Assembly (NCBI GenBank): GCA_025054775.1
Contig: JANWZA010000002.1
Location: forward strand, 60,938-124,937
From: Microscillaceae bacterium
GTDB lineage: Bacteria > Bacteroidota > Bacteroidia > Cytophagales > Microscillaceae
Reading direction: 5' to 3'
DNA length: 64,000 nt
In this document: piece by piece, positions 45,229-54,691 of the stretch
Layout of the letters: every line of letters starts with the position of its first letter
Numbering within the stretch: the first letter of the stretch is position 1
Made by a program: the position numbers and the translations under genes
Notes under the pieces: generated by a model
Database searches by the model: none
The model's input: only the letters and a program-made list of their open reading frames with translations
What the model was told of the DNA's origin: nothing

Positions 45229-45529
45229 CAATATAAAACCTAAATGATGTAAAAAATAAGAAAAAAAACTATTTTTTTTCAATATTTTTTTGTATAGTAA
45301 AAAAAAATTGATATTTTCTTGTACTTATTTAAGATTTTAGAGCGAATTTTCGCAAAATAATATTTGGTGAATTAGCAGAGATAAGATTTGAAGAGGTTAT
45401 GAAATAGCTATTAAGATTTTATTACAGGTGAGACAGCTAAATAATTTTGTATATTTTTTTCTAATTATAGTTACCTTTTAGGAGAAGTTGAGTAGCATCT
45501 TATCCAAGATTGTTTTTTTGTGAAAGATA

Positions 45530-45537
45530 TATATTTG
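45530..45537 (+). promoter_or_regulatory. -7 promoter element of the secreted esterase gene
   Basis: TATATTTG followed by C, with TTG at 45510-45512 (17-bp spacer); 35 bp before the ATG at 45573. Confidence 0.55.
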
Positions 45538-45572
45538 CAATAATGTAGGTACTAATTTTCCAAAATTTGGCT

Positions 45573-47051
45573 ATGCGTCTGTTTCAATTAGTTAATAAGT
45601 TTTTCGTAAGTTTAGGCTGGTTTGTACAGTATTCGCTCTTGGGATATGCCCAAAAGGTAACCTTTATTGTACAAACGTCGCAGTTACTTTCTACACAAGA
45701 GAAAATATTTATAGCAGGAAATTTCAACCAATGGTCGCCTAATAATGAAGCTTATCAACTTACTCGGCAGGCAAATGGAACATATCGTATTGTACTTTCG
45801 TTAAAAGGAAACCAAGTTATAGAATACAAATTTACACGCGGGAATTGGGCAAGTGTAGAAACGGATAAAGCAGGGCGCGATATACCTAATCGCACTCTTA
45901 CTTTACGCTCTCAACCCGAAACTACTCTATTTATTACAATAGAAAATTGGAAAGATATGACCGCACAAACTCCTACCCCCAGTACTGCAGCTAATAATGT
46001 GTACGTGCTAGATACGGATTTTAGAATGCCCCAACTGAAACGAAACCGCAGAATTTGGATAATGCTTCCCTTAGATTACCACCTTACTGACAAACGTTAT
46101 CCCGTAATTTATATGCATGATGGGCAAAATTTGTTTGATAACCGCACTGCTTTTGCAGGTGAATGGCAGGTAGATGAAAATTTGAATGCCTTACAAGCAC
46201 AAGGTGGCTGGGGGGCTATTGTGGTAGGGATTGACAACGGTGGAAGTGAACGTATTAACGAATATTCTGTTTATATGAACTCCCTAGGAGGAGGTGATGG
46301 TGACGAGTATGCCGAATTTATTGTAAAAACGCTTAAACCACACATAGATAAGTACTATCGTACTCTTGCAGACCGGGCAAATACGGTTACATGGGGAAGT
46401 TCTATGGGGGGGTTGATCGCTTTTTACTTAGGGCTACACTACCAAGAGGTTTTTCAAAATGTTGGAGTATTTTCACCTTCTTTTTGGTTTTCGCAGCGGT
46501 ATTTCACTTTTGCCCAAAAATTCAAAAAAAAATATCCTCTCAAAATTTACTTCTTAGGCGGAGAGCAAGAAGGCTCTAATATGACTAAAAATATTACTCA
46601 CATGGTAGAAATCCTTAAAAAAGTAGGCGTACAAGATCACGAAATTAAAACCGTATTTAGGTCTGACGGGCAACATAGTGAATGGTTCTGGGCAAGAGAA
46701 TTTAGCGAAGCCTACCGTTGGTTATTAGCTCATATTGAGGAGCAAAAGCACCTTTACCCTCTTACAGACATGGAAAAGGTAAGGCAAAATCAACATCAAT
46801 TTAAGGCATTTTTGAGCAATAACACGGGATATTTGCACCTTTTGTTACCACCTCAAAGTTTTCAAGAAAATATACAGATAGAAATTACAGGCAACGGGCA
46901 AAATTTTTCACGTAGTTATACTATGCCGCAAGTAGCAAATGTTTCACACCTGCCTACTGGCAAATATCAGTTATATGTAAAAACAGATAAGGGACAGTAT
47001 TTTTCGCAGGAAATTATTATCCAAAAAAGCCCTAAAACTGAAAATAAATGA
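45573..47051 (+). CDS. Secreted esterase with N-terminal starch-binding-like (CBM48/AMPK-type) domain
   Basis: The 492-aa exported protein has a signal peptide (about 1-27), then an Ig-like glycogen/starch-binding domain (about 30-130: EKIFIAGNFNQWSPNNEAYQ, YRIVLSLKGNQVIEYKFTRG), then an alpha/beta hydrolase of the esterase D/Fes type: IWIMLPLDYHLTDKRYPVIY, MHDGQNLFDNR, the nucleophile elbow WGSSMGG, and a C-terminal HSEWFWAREF with the catalytic His. It probably releases acyl or feruloyl groups from polysaccharide, or hydrolyses siderophore-like esters. The last 20 bp overlap the convergent MBOAT gene. Confidence 0.82.
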   Translation: MRLFQLVNKFFVSLGWFVQYSLLGYAQKVTFIVQTSQLLSTQEKIFIAGNFNQWSPNNEAYQLTRQANGTYRIVLSLKGNQVIEYKFTRGNWASVETDKAGRDIPNRTLTLRSQPETTLFITIENWKDMTAQTPTPSTAANNVYVLDTDFRMPQLKRNRRIWIMLPLDYHLTDKRYPVIYMHDGQNLFDNRTAFAGEWQVDENLNALQAQGGWGAIVVGIDNGGSERINEYSVYMNSLGGGDGDEYAEFIVKTLKPHIDKYYRTLADRANTVTWGSSMGGLIAFYLGLHYQEVFQNVGVFSPSFWFSQRYFTFAQKFKKKYPLKIYFLGGEQEGSNMTKNITHMVEILKKVGVQDHEIKTVFRSDGQHSEWFWAREFSEAYRWLLAHIEEQKHLYPLTDMEKVRQNQHQFKAFLSNNTGYLHLLLPPQSFQENIQIEITGNGQNFSRSYTMPQVANVSHLPTGKYQLYVKTDKGQYFSQEIIIQKSPKTENK

Positions 47052-48501
47052 ATGGTTGCATTGCCGCAGTGCTAGCCTGATACAAACCTATAATCACTAA
47101 CGCCACTACCACAGCTTTGGCAAAATCGGGGATAGCAATAAAAAAATCCTCTACTTCATTTTTTAACTTTTTGGGCAACCAATGAATAAGATAAGCTATA
47201 AGCATAAGGCTAAAAACTTCGTGATAGCCTGCTATAATTTCAAACATCTTGTCGCCATTGAAGGCAAAGGCAATTTGGTAGAGCATACGTTGCACGATTT
47301 GCATATCGGTTGCCCTAAAAAATATCCAACAGAAGCAAACAAAATGAAAAGTGAGGGTAAGCCATACAATACGCTCAAAGCCTTTACTTTGCGTGCCTTT
47401 GGTGCCGCGCCAGTCCATGTAAAATTTGTGAACTGCCAGAGCCAAGCCGTGTAAGCCGCCCCAAATAATGAATTTGATGTGCGCCCCATGCCATAATCCA
47501 CCTAAAAGCATGGTAAGCATAAGGTTGATATAAGTGCGAACTTTGCCTTTCCTGTTCCCGCCCAAAGGAATATACAGATAATCGCGCAGCCAACTAGAAA
47601 GTGAAATGTGCCAGCGTCGCCAAAATTCGGTTATATCTACTGATTTGTAAGGAGAGTCAAAATTAGTACAAAGTCTAAAACCTAGAAGTAGAGCTACCCC
47701 GATAGCAATATCGGTATAGCCTGAAAAATCGCAATAAATTTGAATGGCATATCCATAGCAAGCCATAAGGTTCTCAAAACCTGAATATCGTTCAGGGGCT
47801 TCAAATACTCTATCTACAAAGTTGTAAGCAATGTAATCGGAAATTAGGATTTTTTTGGTTAAACCATTGATTACCAAAAAGATAGCATGACCAAAATCTC
47901 GTTGCGAAAGTTGGTAATCGACATATACTTGTGGTAGAAAGTCCCTTGCTCGCACTATGGGTCCTGCTACCAAATGCGGAAAAAATGCCATGTAAAAGGC
48001 ATAATCTAAAAAATTAGTGCAAGGTTTTATCTTGTTGTTATACACATCTACCACGTAGCTAATAGTTTGGAAAGTATAAAACGAAATACCTATGGGCAGA
48101 AAAATGTCTAACTTTTCAAATTTGCTCTCAAAAAGCCAAAAAATATTTTCTAAAATAAAATTGGTGTATTTGAAATAGACCAATAAGCCCAAATTGGCAC
48201 TAATAGAGGCAATAAGCCATATTTTTTTTGCTTGTTTGTCGGTGATAGAAGCTATTTTGAGGGCAACAAAATAATCTAACACAATAGAGAAGAGCAAAAT
48301 TACCAAATACAACCCGCTGGATTTGTAATAAAAAAAGAGGCTAAACAAGAAAATAAACAAATTGCGAGCAAAGGCTTTGCTATGTAAAAATTGATAAACT
48401 ACCAAAATTAGCCCAAAATATAGCCAAAAAATAGGGTTGGTGAAAAAAGTAGGATTGTGTGGATTATAGACAAATAAATCGTTCCAAATAGTGAGCAACA
48501 T
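47032..48501 (-). CDS. MBOAT-family membrane O-acyltransferase (AlgI/DltB-like)
   Basis: The 489-aa polytopic inner-membrane protein (about eleven helices) carries the MBOAT signature: DFSGYTDIAIGVALLLGFRL, NFDSPYKSVDITEFWRRWHI, and the catalytic His in MLLGGLWHGAHIKFIIWGGL. AlgI-type enzymes transfer acetyl groups to polysaccharides as they are exported. The C-terminal helices include an unrelated hydrophobic extension. The SGNH partner (AlgJ/X-like) is not next to it. It is convergent with the esterase gene, and the two coding regions overlap by 20 bp. Confidence 0.9.
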   Translation of the reverse strand: MLLTIWNDLFVYNPHNPTFFTNPIFWLYFGLILVVYQFLHSKAFARNLFIFLFSLFFYYKSSGLYLVILLFSIVLDYFVALKIASITDKQAKKIWLIASISANLGLLVYFKYTNFILENIFWLFESKFEKLDIFLPIGISFYTFQTISYVVDVYNNKIKPCTNFLDYAFYMAFFPHLVAGPIVRARDFLPQVYVDYQLSQRDFGHAIFLVINGLTKKILISDYIAYNFVDRVFEAPERYSGFENLMACYGYAIQIYCDFSGYTDIAIGVALLLGFRLCTNFDSPYKSVDITEFWRRWHISLSSWLRDYLYIPLGGNRKGKVRTYINLMLTMLLGGLWHGAHIKFIIWGGLHGLALAVHKFYMDWRGTKGTQSKGFERIVWLTLTFHFVCFCWIFFRATDMQIVQRMLYQIAFAFNGDKMFEIIAGYHEVFSLMLIAYLIHWLPKKLKNEVEDFFIAIPDFAKAVVVALVIIGLYQASTAAMQPFIYFQF

Positions 48502-48640
48502 ATTTTCGGTTTAGGTAATCTTGCAAATTGAGGCTTGAGTTAGGTATCAAAAAATAGCTTGCAAACATAGTGTATTTTTTTTTAATTACGAGGTGTAAGG
48601 GTAGGAGAGAAGTAATTTTTGGAAAATAAGAGCAATTTTT

Positions 48641-49990
48641 TTATTTATCTTTTAATAAATCTAATACGCTTGTAGCCATAACTTTTACTCCTGTGGCAAT
48701 AGCCGTATCTGGTTTTGGGGCAAAAAAAGGTGAATGAAGTGAAGGCAAAGGCATACCTTGGGCTTGGCTTTGAGCAAATTGGTCAGGAGGTACGGCACCG
48801 AGCCAAAACAAGCAAATCGGCACTTTTTCGGCAGTGCGTCCAAAAAAGCTAAAATCCTCACCACCCATGCTTGGAGGTACTATTTCAACATTAGCCTTGC
48901 CTAAAATTTGCTCTGCCACTGCTTTGAGCCGAAAAGTGAGCGTAGTGTCGCTCAAAGTAAAGGGTGTAAATTCTTGGTTAAATTTGAGTTCGGGCAGTCT
49001 GTCTTCAGGGAAACCTTGTGCCAAAGCCGTATAACGAATAATTTTGCGAATAGCGTCTATGGTTTTGTTTCGTACCTCTTCGTTGTAAGAGCGAAGAGTA
49101 AGTTGCATTTCTACCTTGTCAGGAATGATATTATGTTTTGTGCCACCGTGGATTGCTCCTACCGTTACTACGGAGGGCTCAATAGGGTTGGTTTGACGAC
49201 TTACAATAGTTTGCAGATTATTGATAATTTGTGCTGCAAGTACAATTGGGTCCTTTGTAAGGTGTGGGTAAGCCCCATGCCCACCCACACCATAAACGGT
49301 TATATCAATCATATCTACATTTGCCAGAGTAGGTCCTACACAAAAACCAACCTTTCCCGCAGGCAACGAAGCTGAAGAGTGCAGAGCCAAAGCATAATTA
49401 GGCACACCAAATTTTTGATATAGCCCTTGCTGAAGCATTGCTTTTGCCCCGCCACTTCGCTCTTCGGCAGGCTGAGCTATCAAAATAAGCCTTCCTTTCC
49501 ATTCTTTTCGCAAGGCATACATTACTTCGGCAACACCCACAAGTACGGTCATGTGCAGGTCATGTCCGCAAGCGTGCATAACAGGCACTTCATTCCCTGC
49601 ATCATCTTTAGCTTTGGCGTAGCTACGGTACGGCAAATTCGTTTGCTCTTCTATTGGTAAAGCGTCAGTATCGGCACGGACTAAAATGGTTTTGCCTGTG
49701 CTGTTTTTTAGTACCGCTACTACACCATAACCGCCAAAATTTTCAGTAACTTCATATCCTATTTCTTTCAATTTTTGGGCTAAGGTAGCTGCTGTTTGTT
49801 TCTCTTGAAACGAAAGTTCAGGGTTTTGGTGCAAATACTGATACAATTTTTGCCACTCTTCTAATTTTTTTGTAAGCAAGTTTTGTATTTTATCTTGCGT
49901 TGCTTTATCAGTTTGAGCCTGAATTTGCCCAAGAGATAAGCACCATACAGTCGAAAGAATTACACATTTCGGAAGTAAGTGAATGTTCAT
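48641..49990 (-). CDS. M20-family amidohydrolase / carboxypeptidase, exported
   Basis: A 449-aa metallohydrolase with a signal peptide (about 1-27, ending IQAQ) and metal ligands in VRADTDALPIEE, MHACGHDLHM (His-Asp) and AQPAEERSGGAKAML (Glu-Glu), and a C-terminal PSMGGEDFSFFG with the last ligand Glu-Asp. A dimerisation domain sits in the middle (VYGVGGHGAYPHLTKDPIVL). The family cleaves N-acyl amino acids or hippurate-like substrates in the periplasm. The ATG at 49990 is preferred because an upstream TTG would destroy the signal peptide. Confidence 0.92.
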   Translation of the reverse strand: MNIHLLPKCVILSTVWCLSLGQIQAQTDKATQDKIQNLLTKKLEEWQKLYQYLHQNPELSFQEKQTAATLAQKLKEIGYEVTENFGGYGVVAVLKNSTGKTILVRADTDALPIEEQTNLPYRSYAKAKDDAGNEVPVMHACGHDLHMTVLVGVAEVMYALRKEWKGRLILIAQPAEERSGGAKAMLQQGLYQKFGVPNYALALHSSASLPAGKVGFCVGPTLANVDMIDITVYGVGGHGAYPHLTKDPIVLAAQIINNLQTIVSRQTNPIEPSVVTVGAIHGGTKHNIIPDKVEMQLTLRSYNEEVRNKTIDAIRKIIRYTALAQGFPEDRLPELKFNQEFTPFTLSDTTLTFRLKAVAEQILGKANVEIVPPSMGGEDFSFFGRTAEKVPICLFWLGAVPPDQFAQSQAQGMPLPSLHSPFFAPKPDTAIATGVKVMATSVLDLLKDK

Positions 49991-50061
49991 GACCGAAAAA
50001 AAGAAAGGAATAATTTTAAAAAATGCACTCAAGAGCGAAAGTTAGGAATTATTTTCAAATT

Positions 50062-50268
50062 TCAGTTGGGTTCTGTTCTCAAGCTTTCGGTATCGTTGGT
50101 AGGGCGGTCTTTATTTTCTTTGTGAATCCTACCTGTTTGCAGAAGAGCTTGCCGAATAATCCATTCTATTTGCCCGTTGGTACTTCTAAACTCATCATTT
50201 GCCCATTTTTCTACGGCATTTAGCAAATCCTCATCTATTCGCAGGGCAAAGGCTTTTTTCTTTGACAT
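50062..50268 (-). CDS. Arc-type ribbon-helix-helix protein
   Basis: A 68-aa predicted DNA-binding protein. The N-terminal KKKAFALRIDEDLLNAVEKW, then NGQIEWIIRQALLQTG, is a ribbon-helix-helix fold (one beta strand, two helices) of the Arc/MetJ family. The short tail is polar. It is the last gene of a minus-strand pair, 104 bp behind the SPFH gene, and this gene order is a repeated association in bacteria. It may regulate the SPFH gene or its own promoter. Confidence 0.8.
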   Translation of the reverse strand: MSKKKAFALRIDEDLLNAVEKWANDEFRSTNGQIEWIIRQALLQTGRIHKENKDRPTNDTESLRTEPN

Positions 50269-50372
50269 AAATTAGCGGATTCTTCTGTTTCAATAATTTT
50301 TCAAGAGAGTGAGATTTTTTAGCTAAATTACCGTTGCTAATAGTGCCAACTATGGCAAACGATAGCCAAATT

Positions 50373-51230
50373 TTAGTAGAGAGAACCTGTATTGACCACA
50401 GGGCTTACATCTTTGTCAGAGCAAAGCACTACCATTAAGTTGCTCACCATAGCAGCTTTGCGTTCTTCGTCCAAATTCACGACTTCTTTTTTAGAGAGTT
50501 CTTTCAAAGCCATTTCTACCATGCTTACTGCCCCTTCTACAATTTTTTGGCGAGCTGCTAATACGGCTGCCGCTTGTTGTCTGCGAAGCATAGCATTGGC
50601 AATTTCAGCGGCATAAGCTAAATATCCGATGCGTGCCTCAATTATCTCTACACCTGCTAAATTCAAACGTTCACGTAGCTGGTCTTCCAAAGCATGGTTC
50701 ACCTCCTCAGTGCCAGAGCGAAGGGTTACTTCGGTGTGGTCGTCATCAAAGTTATCATAAGAGTATTGGCTAGCTAACACACGAATAGCCGCTTCAGTTT
50801 GTGTTTTGACAAAATTTTCATAATTATCTACCTCAAACGAAGCTTTAAACGTATCTTTCACACGCCATACCAAAATAACTCCTATCATAATAGGGTTGCC
50901 TAATTTGTCATTTACTTTTAGTTTTTCACTTTCTAAATTTCTAGCTCTCAACGAGATAGCTTTTTTAGTAAAAAATGGATTTGCCCAAAAGAAACCATTG
51001 GTTTTGACCGTGCCTCGGTATTCACCAAAAAACACCATCACCTTTGAACCGTTGGGCTCAATGATAAAAAAGCCTGAAATGAAGATAAAAAACACAATAG
51101 AAAGAATAATACCAATTCCTATAAACCAACTCCCTAATACAAAACACGCAATAGGAGCTACTAAAAGGATTAGGGCTATGAATAACATACCATATCCTGA
51201 AATAGGTGTGAATTCTTTTTCTGCTTTCAT
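50373..51230 (-). CDS. SPFH/stomatin-like membrane protein
   Basis: The 285-aa protein has two short hydrophobic helices at the N-terminus (about 10-55, GMLFIALILLVAPIACFVLG and IGIGIILSIVFFIFISGFF), then the SPFH domain (KVMVFFGEYRGTVKTNGFFW, then IMIGVILVWRVKDTFKASFE), then a helical stretch ending in the flotillin-like AAVLAARQKIVEGAVSMVEM. SPFH proteins form membrane scaffolds and often regulate proteases. The ribbon-helix-helix gene follows it. Confidence 0.87.
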   Translation of the reverse strand: MKAEKEFTPISGYGMLFIALILLVAPIACFVLGSWFIGIGIILSIVFFIFISGFFIIEPNGSKVMVFFGEYRGTVKTNGFFWANPFFTKKAISLRARNLESEKLKVNDKLGNPIMIGVILVWRVKDTFKASFEVDNYENFVKTQTEAAIRVLASQYSYDNFDDDHTEVTLRSGTEEVNHALEDQLRERLNLAGVEIIEARIGYLAYAAEIANAMLRRQQAAAVLAARQKIVEGAVSMVEMALKELSKKEVVNLDEERKAAMVSNLMVVLCSDKDVSPVVNTGSLY

Positions 51231-51447
51231 GATAGTAAAATAAATTAATTTGATACTAAAATGATATTATTTGTATAACCCCCTAACTCAATTTAGTGAT
51301 AAAAGGTTCAAACATTATGCTTTTTTTTTCCTTTTTGTGGAAACTTTGAAAAACTTTTGTAATTTTGTTTCAGAAAACAGAAAACAAAGGCATTACGCAA
51401 AGCAAACACTCAACTTTCAAAAAGCTATTTTTCTGTAGAACTATCTT

Positions 51448-51840
51448 ATGGAAGATTTTTTTATTGAAGAGACCCAAACTACGCCCGAGATTTCATTCTG
51501 TTTCAATAAAGGGCAACTAGAAATTAAAGGAGTCTGCTTTCCTGAATACCCTGAGGAGTTTTATCGCCCTCTTATGAAATACTTTGATACTCAGATTGCA
51601 ACTTCAGACCTCAAGAAAATTGTTGTCTCTTTCAAACTTACTTATTTTAATACAGGCACTAATCCAATTATTGCCGAATTACTTAAAGTATTTGAAAAAT
51701 TACAAAAAAAACACGATAAAATAATTCTTATACAATGGTTTTATGAAGAAGGCGACGATGAAATGAAAGAAGTAGGTGAATATTTCAAAACACTTACTAG
51801 TATTCCGTTCAATTTCATTGCAGTAGATGAAATCTTGTAA
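51448..51840 (+). CDS. SiaC-family regulatory phosphoprotein (DUF1987)
   Basis: A 130-aa protein with the DUF1987 pattern: GVCFPEYPEEFYRPLMKYFD, FKLTYFNTGTNPIIAELLKV, IQWFYEEGDDEMKEVGEYF and TSIPFNFIAVDEIL. In Pseudomonas SiaC, a Thr in the equivalent FNT segment is phosphorylated by the SiaB kinase and dephosphorylated by SiaA, controlling a diguanylate cyclase. The Thr is conserved here (YFNTGTN). No kinase or phosphatase gene is adjacent. It is the first gene of an operon with a GNAT and an OstA-like gene. Confidence 0.85.
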   Translation: MEDFFIEETQTTPEISFCFNKGQLEIKGVCFPEYPEEFYRPLMKYFDTQIATSDLKKIVVSFKLTYFNTGTNPIIAELLKVFEKLQKKHDKIILIQWFYEEGDDEMKEVGEYFKTLTSIPFNFIAVDEIL

Positions 51841-51843
51841 GCT

Positions 51844-52362
51844 ATGGTAATCATAGAAGCTAGCGAAGCCGATATACCTACTATTCAAGATTTAGCACTC
51901 CATACTTGGTTTGAAACTTACAAAGACATATTGAGTTTTGCTCAAGCTCAATATATGTTTGAAATGATGTATAGTCAAAAGGCTCTTTTAGAGCAAATAG
52001 CAATGCAAAAACATCATTTCTTTATCCTTATGGACCAAAACCTGCCACAGGGATATGCCTCTTATGCCGAAGTGGATAAGAAAACAGCCAAACTGCAAAA
52101 ATTATATGTACTACCACAATCCCAAGGCAGAGGCTATGGCAAGCAATTACTCAAATGGATAGAAAGAGTCGCGGAACAAGCAGGTTATACCTACCTTATT
52201 CTTAATGTAAATAGAAATAATAAAGCTCGCTTCTTTTATGAAAAGCATGGTTTTTCTATTATTCGCCAAGAGGATATAGCTATTGGGAATAACTATTTTA
52301 TGAATGACTACGTAATGCAAAAATATCTGCATTACAATCAGCCTAATTTGACGTACCTATGA
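51844..52362 (+). CDS. GNAT-family N-acetyltransferase
   Basis: A 172-aa acetyltransferase. The acetyl-CoA binding motif A is KLYVLPQSQGRGYGKQLLKW (R/Q-x-x-G-x-G/A present), with NVNRNNKARFFYEKHGF as motif B. The N-terminus IIEASEADIPTIQDLALHTW is typical of small-molecule GNATs; the substrate cannot be read. It starts 3 bp after the SiaC-like stop codon and its last 4 bp overlap the OstA-like start, so the three genes are co-transcribed. Confidence 0.9.
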   Translation: MVIIEASEADIPTIQDLALHTWFETYKDILSFAQAQYMFEMMYSQKALLEQIAMQKHHFFILMDQNLPQGYASYAEVDKKTAKLQKLYVLPQSQGRGYGKQLLKWIERVAEQAGYTYLILNVNRNNKARFFYEKHGFSIIRQEDIAIGNNYFMNDYVMQKYLHYNQPNLTYL

Positions 52363-53912
52363 GCCGATACAAGTTTTTCTTATCTTTCTTGGCAATATTT
52401 TTTCACCTCTTTTTAACCTTTGCTCAAAATACAATTGAAAAAGTAGAAATCATGCCTGGTACAGGAGAATTAGAAGGGCGAATAATTAATCACCAGTCCA
52501 TAAAGATTTTGAAAAAGAATGTTATCATTAGGCATAAAAATATCTATCTCTACTGTGACTCTGCCAACCTTTATGAAGACCGTAACACCGTAGATGCTTA
52601 CGGAAATGCTCGCTTGGTAGATGAAAACGGCACGACGCTCACCAGCCAAAGTATGTTTTATGATGGCAATGCCGAGTTTGCCAAAGCTACAGGAAACGTG
52701 GTAATGACAGATAGCAAAATGACCTTGTATACGCAGGAAGTAAAATACAACCTCATCACAGGCATAGCTACCTATGAAACAGGCGGAAGAATTATTGACG
52801 AGGAAAGTACCCTCACCAGCCAGATAGGAATTTATGATACTAAGAGTAAAGTTTTTTATTTCACGCAAAACGTGGTCCTAGTAAGCAACAAAGAAAACCA
52901 AAAAATAGAAGCACAAGAACTAACCTACCATACCACTACTAAATTAGCTACTTTCAAGGGAAAAACTAAAATTACTTCCAAAGATGGTGTTATCTACACT
53001 GAAAGAGGTACTTACAATACTGAAAGTAAAGTTTCAGTATTTGATACACGTACTACTATAGAAACTGAAAAATATACCCTCACAGGTGATTCAGTTTGGT
53101 TTGACAACAGCCAAAAAATTGGCTTTGCCAAAGGAAATACCGAACTCATTGCCAAAAAAGATAGCCTAATTATTAACGGTGAGGTGGGTACTTTTAACGA
53201 CCAAACAGGTTTTAGTAAAGTGTTTGGCAACGCCCTCCTGCGTAGTATTTCGCAACGCGATACGCTTTTTCTTACAGCCGACACTTTGCTCTCAGTTAGT
53301 AATAAAAAGAACGACACCAAAACTTTGTACGCTTATCCCAAAGTGCAAATTTTTCATAAAGAATTTCAAGCCCGTTGTGACTCTTTAGTCTATCAAACTG
53401 CAGATTCTACGCTCTACTTTTACCAAGATCCAGTGCTTTGGAATGCTAAAAGCCAACTCTCTGCCGATACGATTTGGATGCATTTAGAAAAGCAAAAAAT
53501 CAAACAAATGCATTTACGAGTAAATGCCTTTGCTATTACTTTGGATACGCTTAACCAATTTAACCAAATGAAAGGTAAGCGAATGATAGCTAATTTTCAT
53601 AACAATGAAATCCGAAGGATAGATGTAATAGGAAATGCTGAAAGTATTTACTTTGTCTTAGAAGGGGATACGGCTCTAATAGGTATGAACCGAGCCGAAT
53701 GTAGCGATATTGTCATTCGGTTCAAAGAAAAAAATCAGCTGGCGTTTGTAACTTATATCGGTAAACCCGATGCTAAATTTATCCCACCACACGAAATTCA
53801 GGAGCCTGAAACCAAACTCAAAAATTTTAGATGGCGCATGAGTGAAAGACCTGATAAAGCTACTATACTTTTACGCTTGCAAAGGAAAGAAAATTTGAAG
53901 AAAAAAACATAA
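52359..53912 (+). CDS. OstA-like protein (LptA/LptD N-terminal family)
   Basis: A 517-aa exported protein: signal peptide (about 1-22), then a long run of OstA beta-jellyroll repeats (VIIRHKNIYLYCDSANLYED, VDAYGNARLVDENGTTLTSQ, SMFYDGNAEFAKATGNVVM, and later LYFYQDPVLWNAKSQLSADT). The repeats match the LptA bridge that carries LPS through the periplasm. Unlike LptD there is no C-terminal barrel, and unlike LptA it is over 500 aa, the long OstA-like form common in Bacteroidota. The basic C-terminus ends LQRKENLKKKT. It is translationally coupled to the GNAT gene. Confidence 0.87.
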   Translation: MSRYKFFLSFLAIFFHLFLTFAQNTIEKVEIMPGTGELEGRIINHQSIKILKKNVIIRHKNIYLYCDSANLYEDRNTVDAYGNARLVDENGTTLTSQSMFYDGNAEFAKATGNVVMTDSKMTLYTQEVKYNLITGIATYETGGRIIDEESTLTSQIGIYDTKSKVFYFTQNVVLVSNKENQKIEAQELTYHTTTKLATFKGKTKITSKDGVIYTERGTYNTESKVSVFDTRTTIETEKYTLTGDSVWFDNSQKIGFAKGNTELIAKKDSLIINGEVGTFNDQTGFSKVFGNALLRSISQRDTLFLTADTLLSVSNKKNDTKTLYAYPKVQIFHKEFQARCDSLVYQTADSTLYFYQDPVLWNAKSQLSADTIWMHLEKQKIKQMHLRVNAFAITLDTLNQFNQMKGKRMIANFHNNEIRRIDVIGNAESIYFVLEGDTALIGMNRAECSDIVIRFKEKNQLAFVTYIGKPDAKFIPPHEIQEPETKLKNFRWRMSERPDKATILLRLQRKENLKKKT

Positions 53913-53998
53913 TCTTGAAACTATTTTGTAATTTTATTAGTATTATACAAAAACAGCACTATCTAAATGATTTTGGAATTAAAACAAAACTTTTTTGA

Positions 53999-54505
53999 AT
54001 GAAATTAAATATTTTACATACTTTAGTTATTTTTTTATATTCAACTATGAGCTTCTTGCCTGCCTTATCAAGGCAAATGCTTATAGAGGGAGATACTCCA
54101 CGACCAGCGATAGGGAAATTTCTGTTAAAAGTAAATCACTTGACCAAAGATAAAGAAAAACCTACTAAAAAACGCAATCAGCTAGAAAAACAAGTGAAAC
54201 GTAAAGATTTAGCCCTATTTACTGATGTATTATTTGAGAATGAAAAAATAACTGTTTCCCGCGTCTACCCCAACCCCGCTACCACAATCGCTATAATTGA
54301 TTATGTTTTGCATGACCAAAACATAAACGCAAAAATTACTATCAGCAACGTGTTAGGCAACGTTATACAAGAATTTTTATTATACCCTGAGCAAAAAAGA
54401 ATAAAAATCAATACTTACGAATATAATTCAGGTGTGTATTTCTACACTCTTTCCCTAGAAGGTAAAGCTGTAGCTACCAAAAAATTGATTGTAAAAGGTA
54501 GTTAA
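53999..54505 (+). CDS. Small secreted protein with type IX secretion C-terminal sorting domain
   Basis: A 168-aa exported protein. Signal peptide about residues 1-24. A short basic middle (HLTKDKEKPTKKRNQLEKQ, then VKRKD) is followed by a canonical T9SS type A sorting domain: SRVYPNPATTIAIIDYVLH, KITISNVLGNVIQEFLLY, YNSGVYFYTLSLEGKAVATK and a final KLIVKG. The domain exports the protein through the outer membrane and is usually cleaved. The mature cargo is only about 60 residues with no recognised fold, so it may be a structural or adhesive peptide. Confidence 0.85.
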   Translation: MKLNILHTLVIFLYSTMSFLPALSRQMLIEGDTPRPAIGKFLLKVNHLTKDKEKPTKKRNQLEKQVKRKDLALFTDVLFENEKITVSRVYPNPATTIAIIDYVLHDQNINAKITISNVLGNVIQEFLLYPEQKRIKINTYEYNSGVYFYTLSLEGKAVATKKLIVKGS

Positions 54506-54691
54506 TTATTTTGCTCACCTTATTACTTGTGAACAACCTCCACAATCTCATCAATTCTTAAAATATTAAGAAAAATAAAAAATTCTAACACTTTTGTAGG
54601 ATTTTTGCTTACAAAAATGTATCTTTATTGCCAATTTCTAAATCCTATTTACTTAGAAAAAGATTAACCACTCTTAAAAATAACAGCCCAC

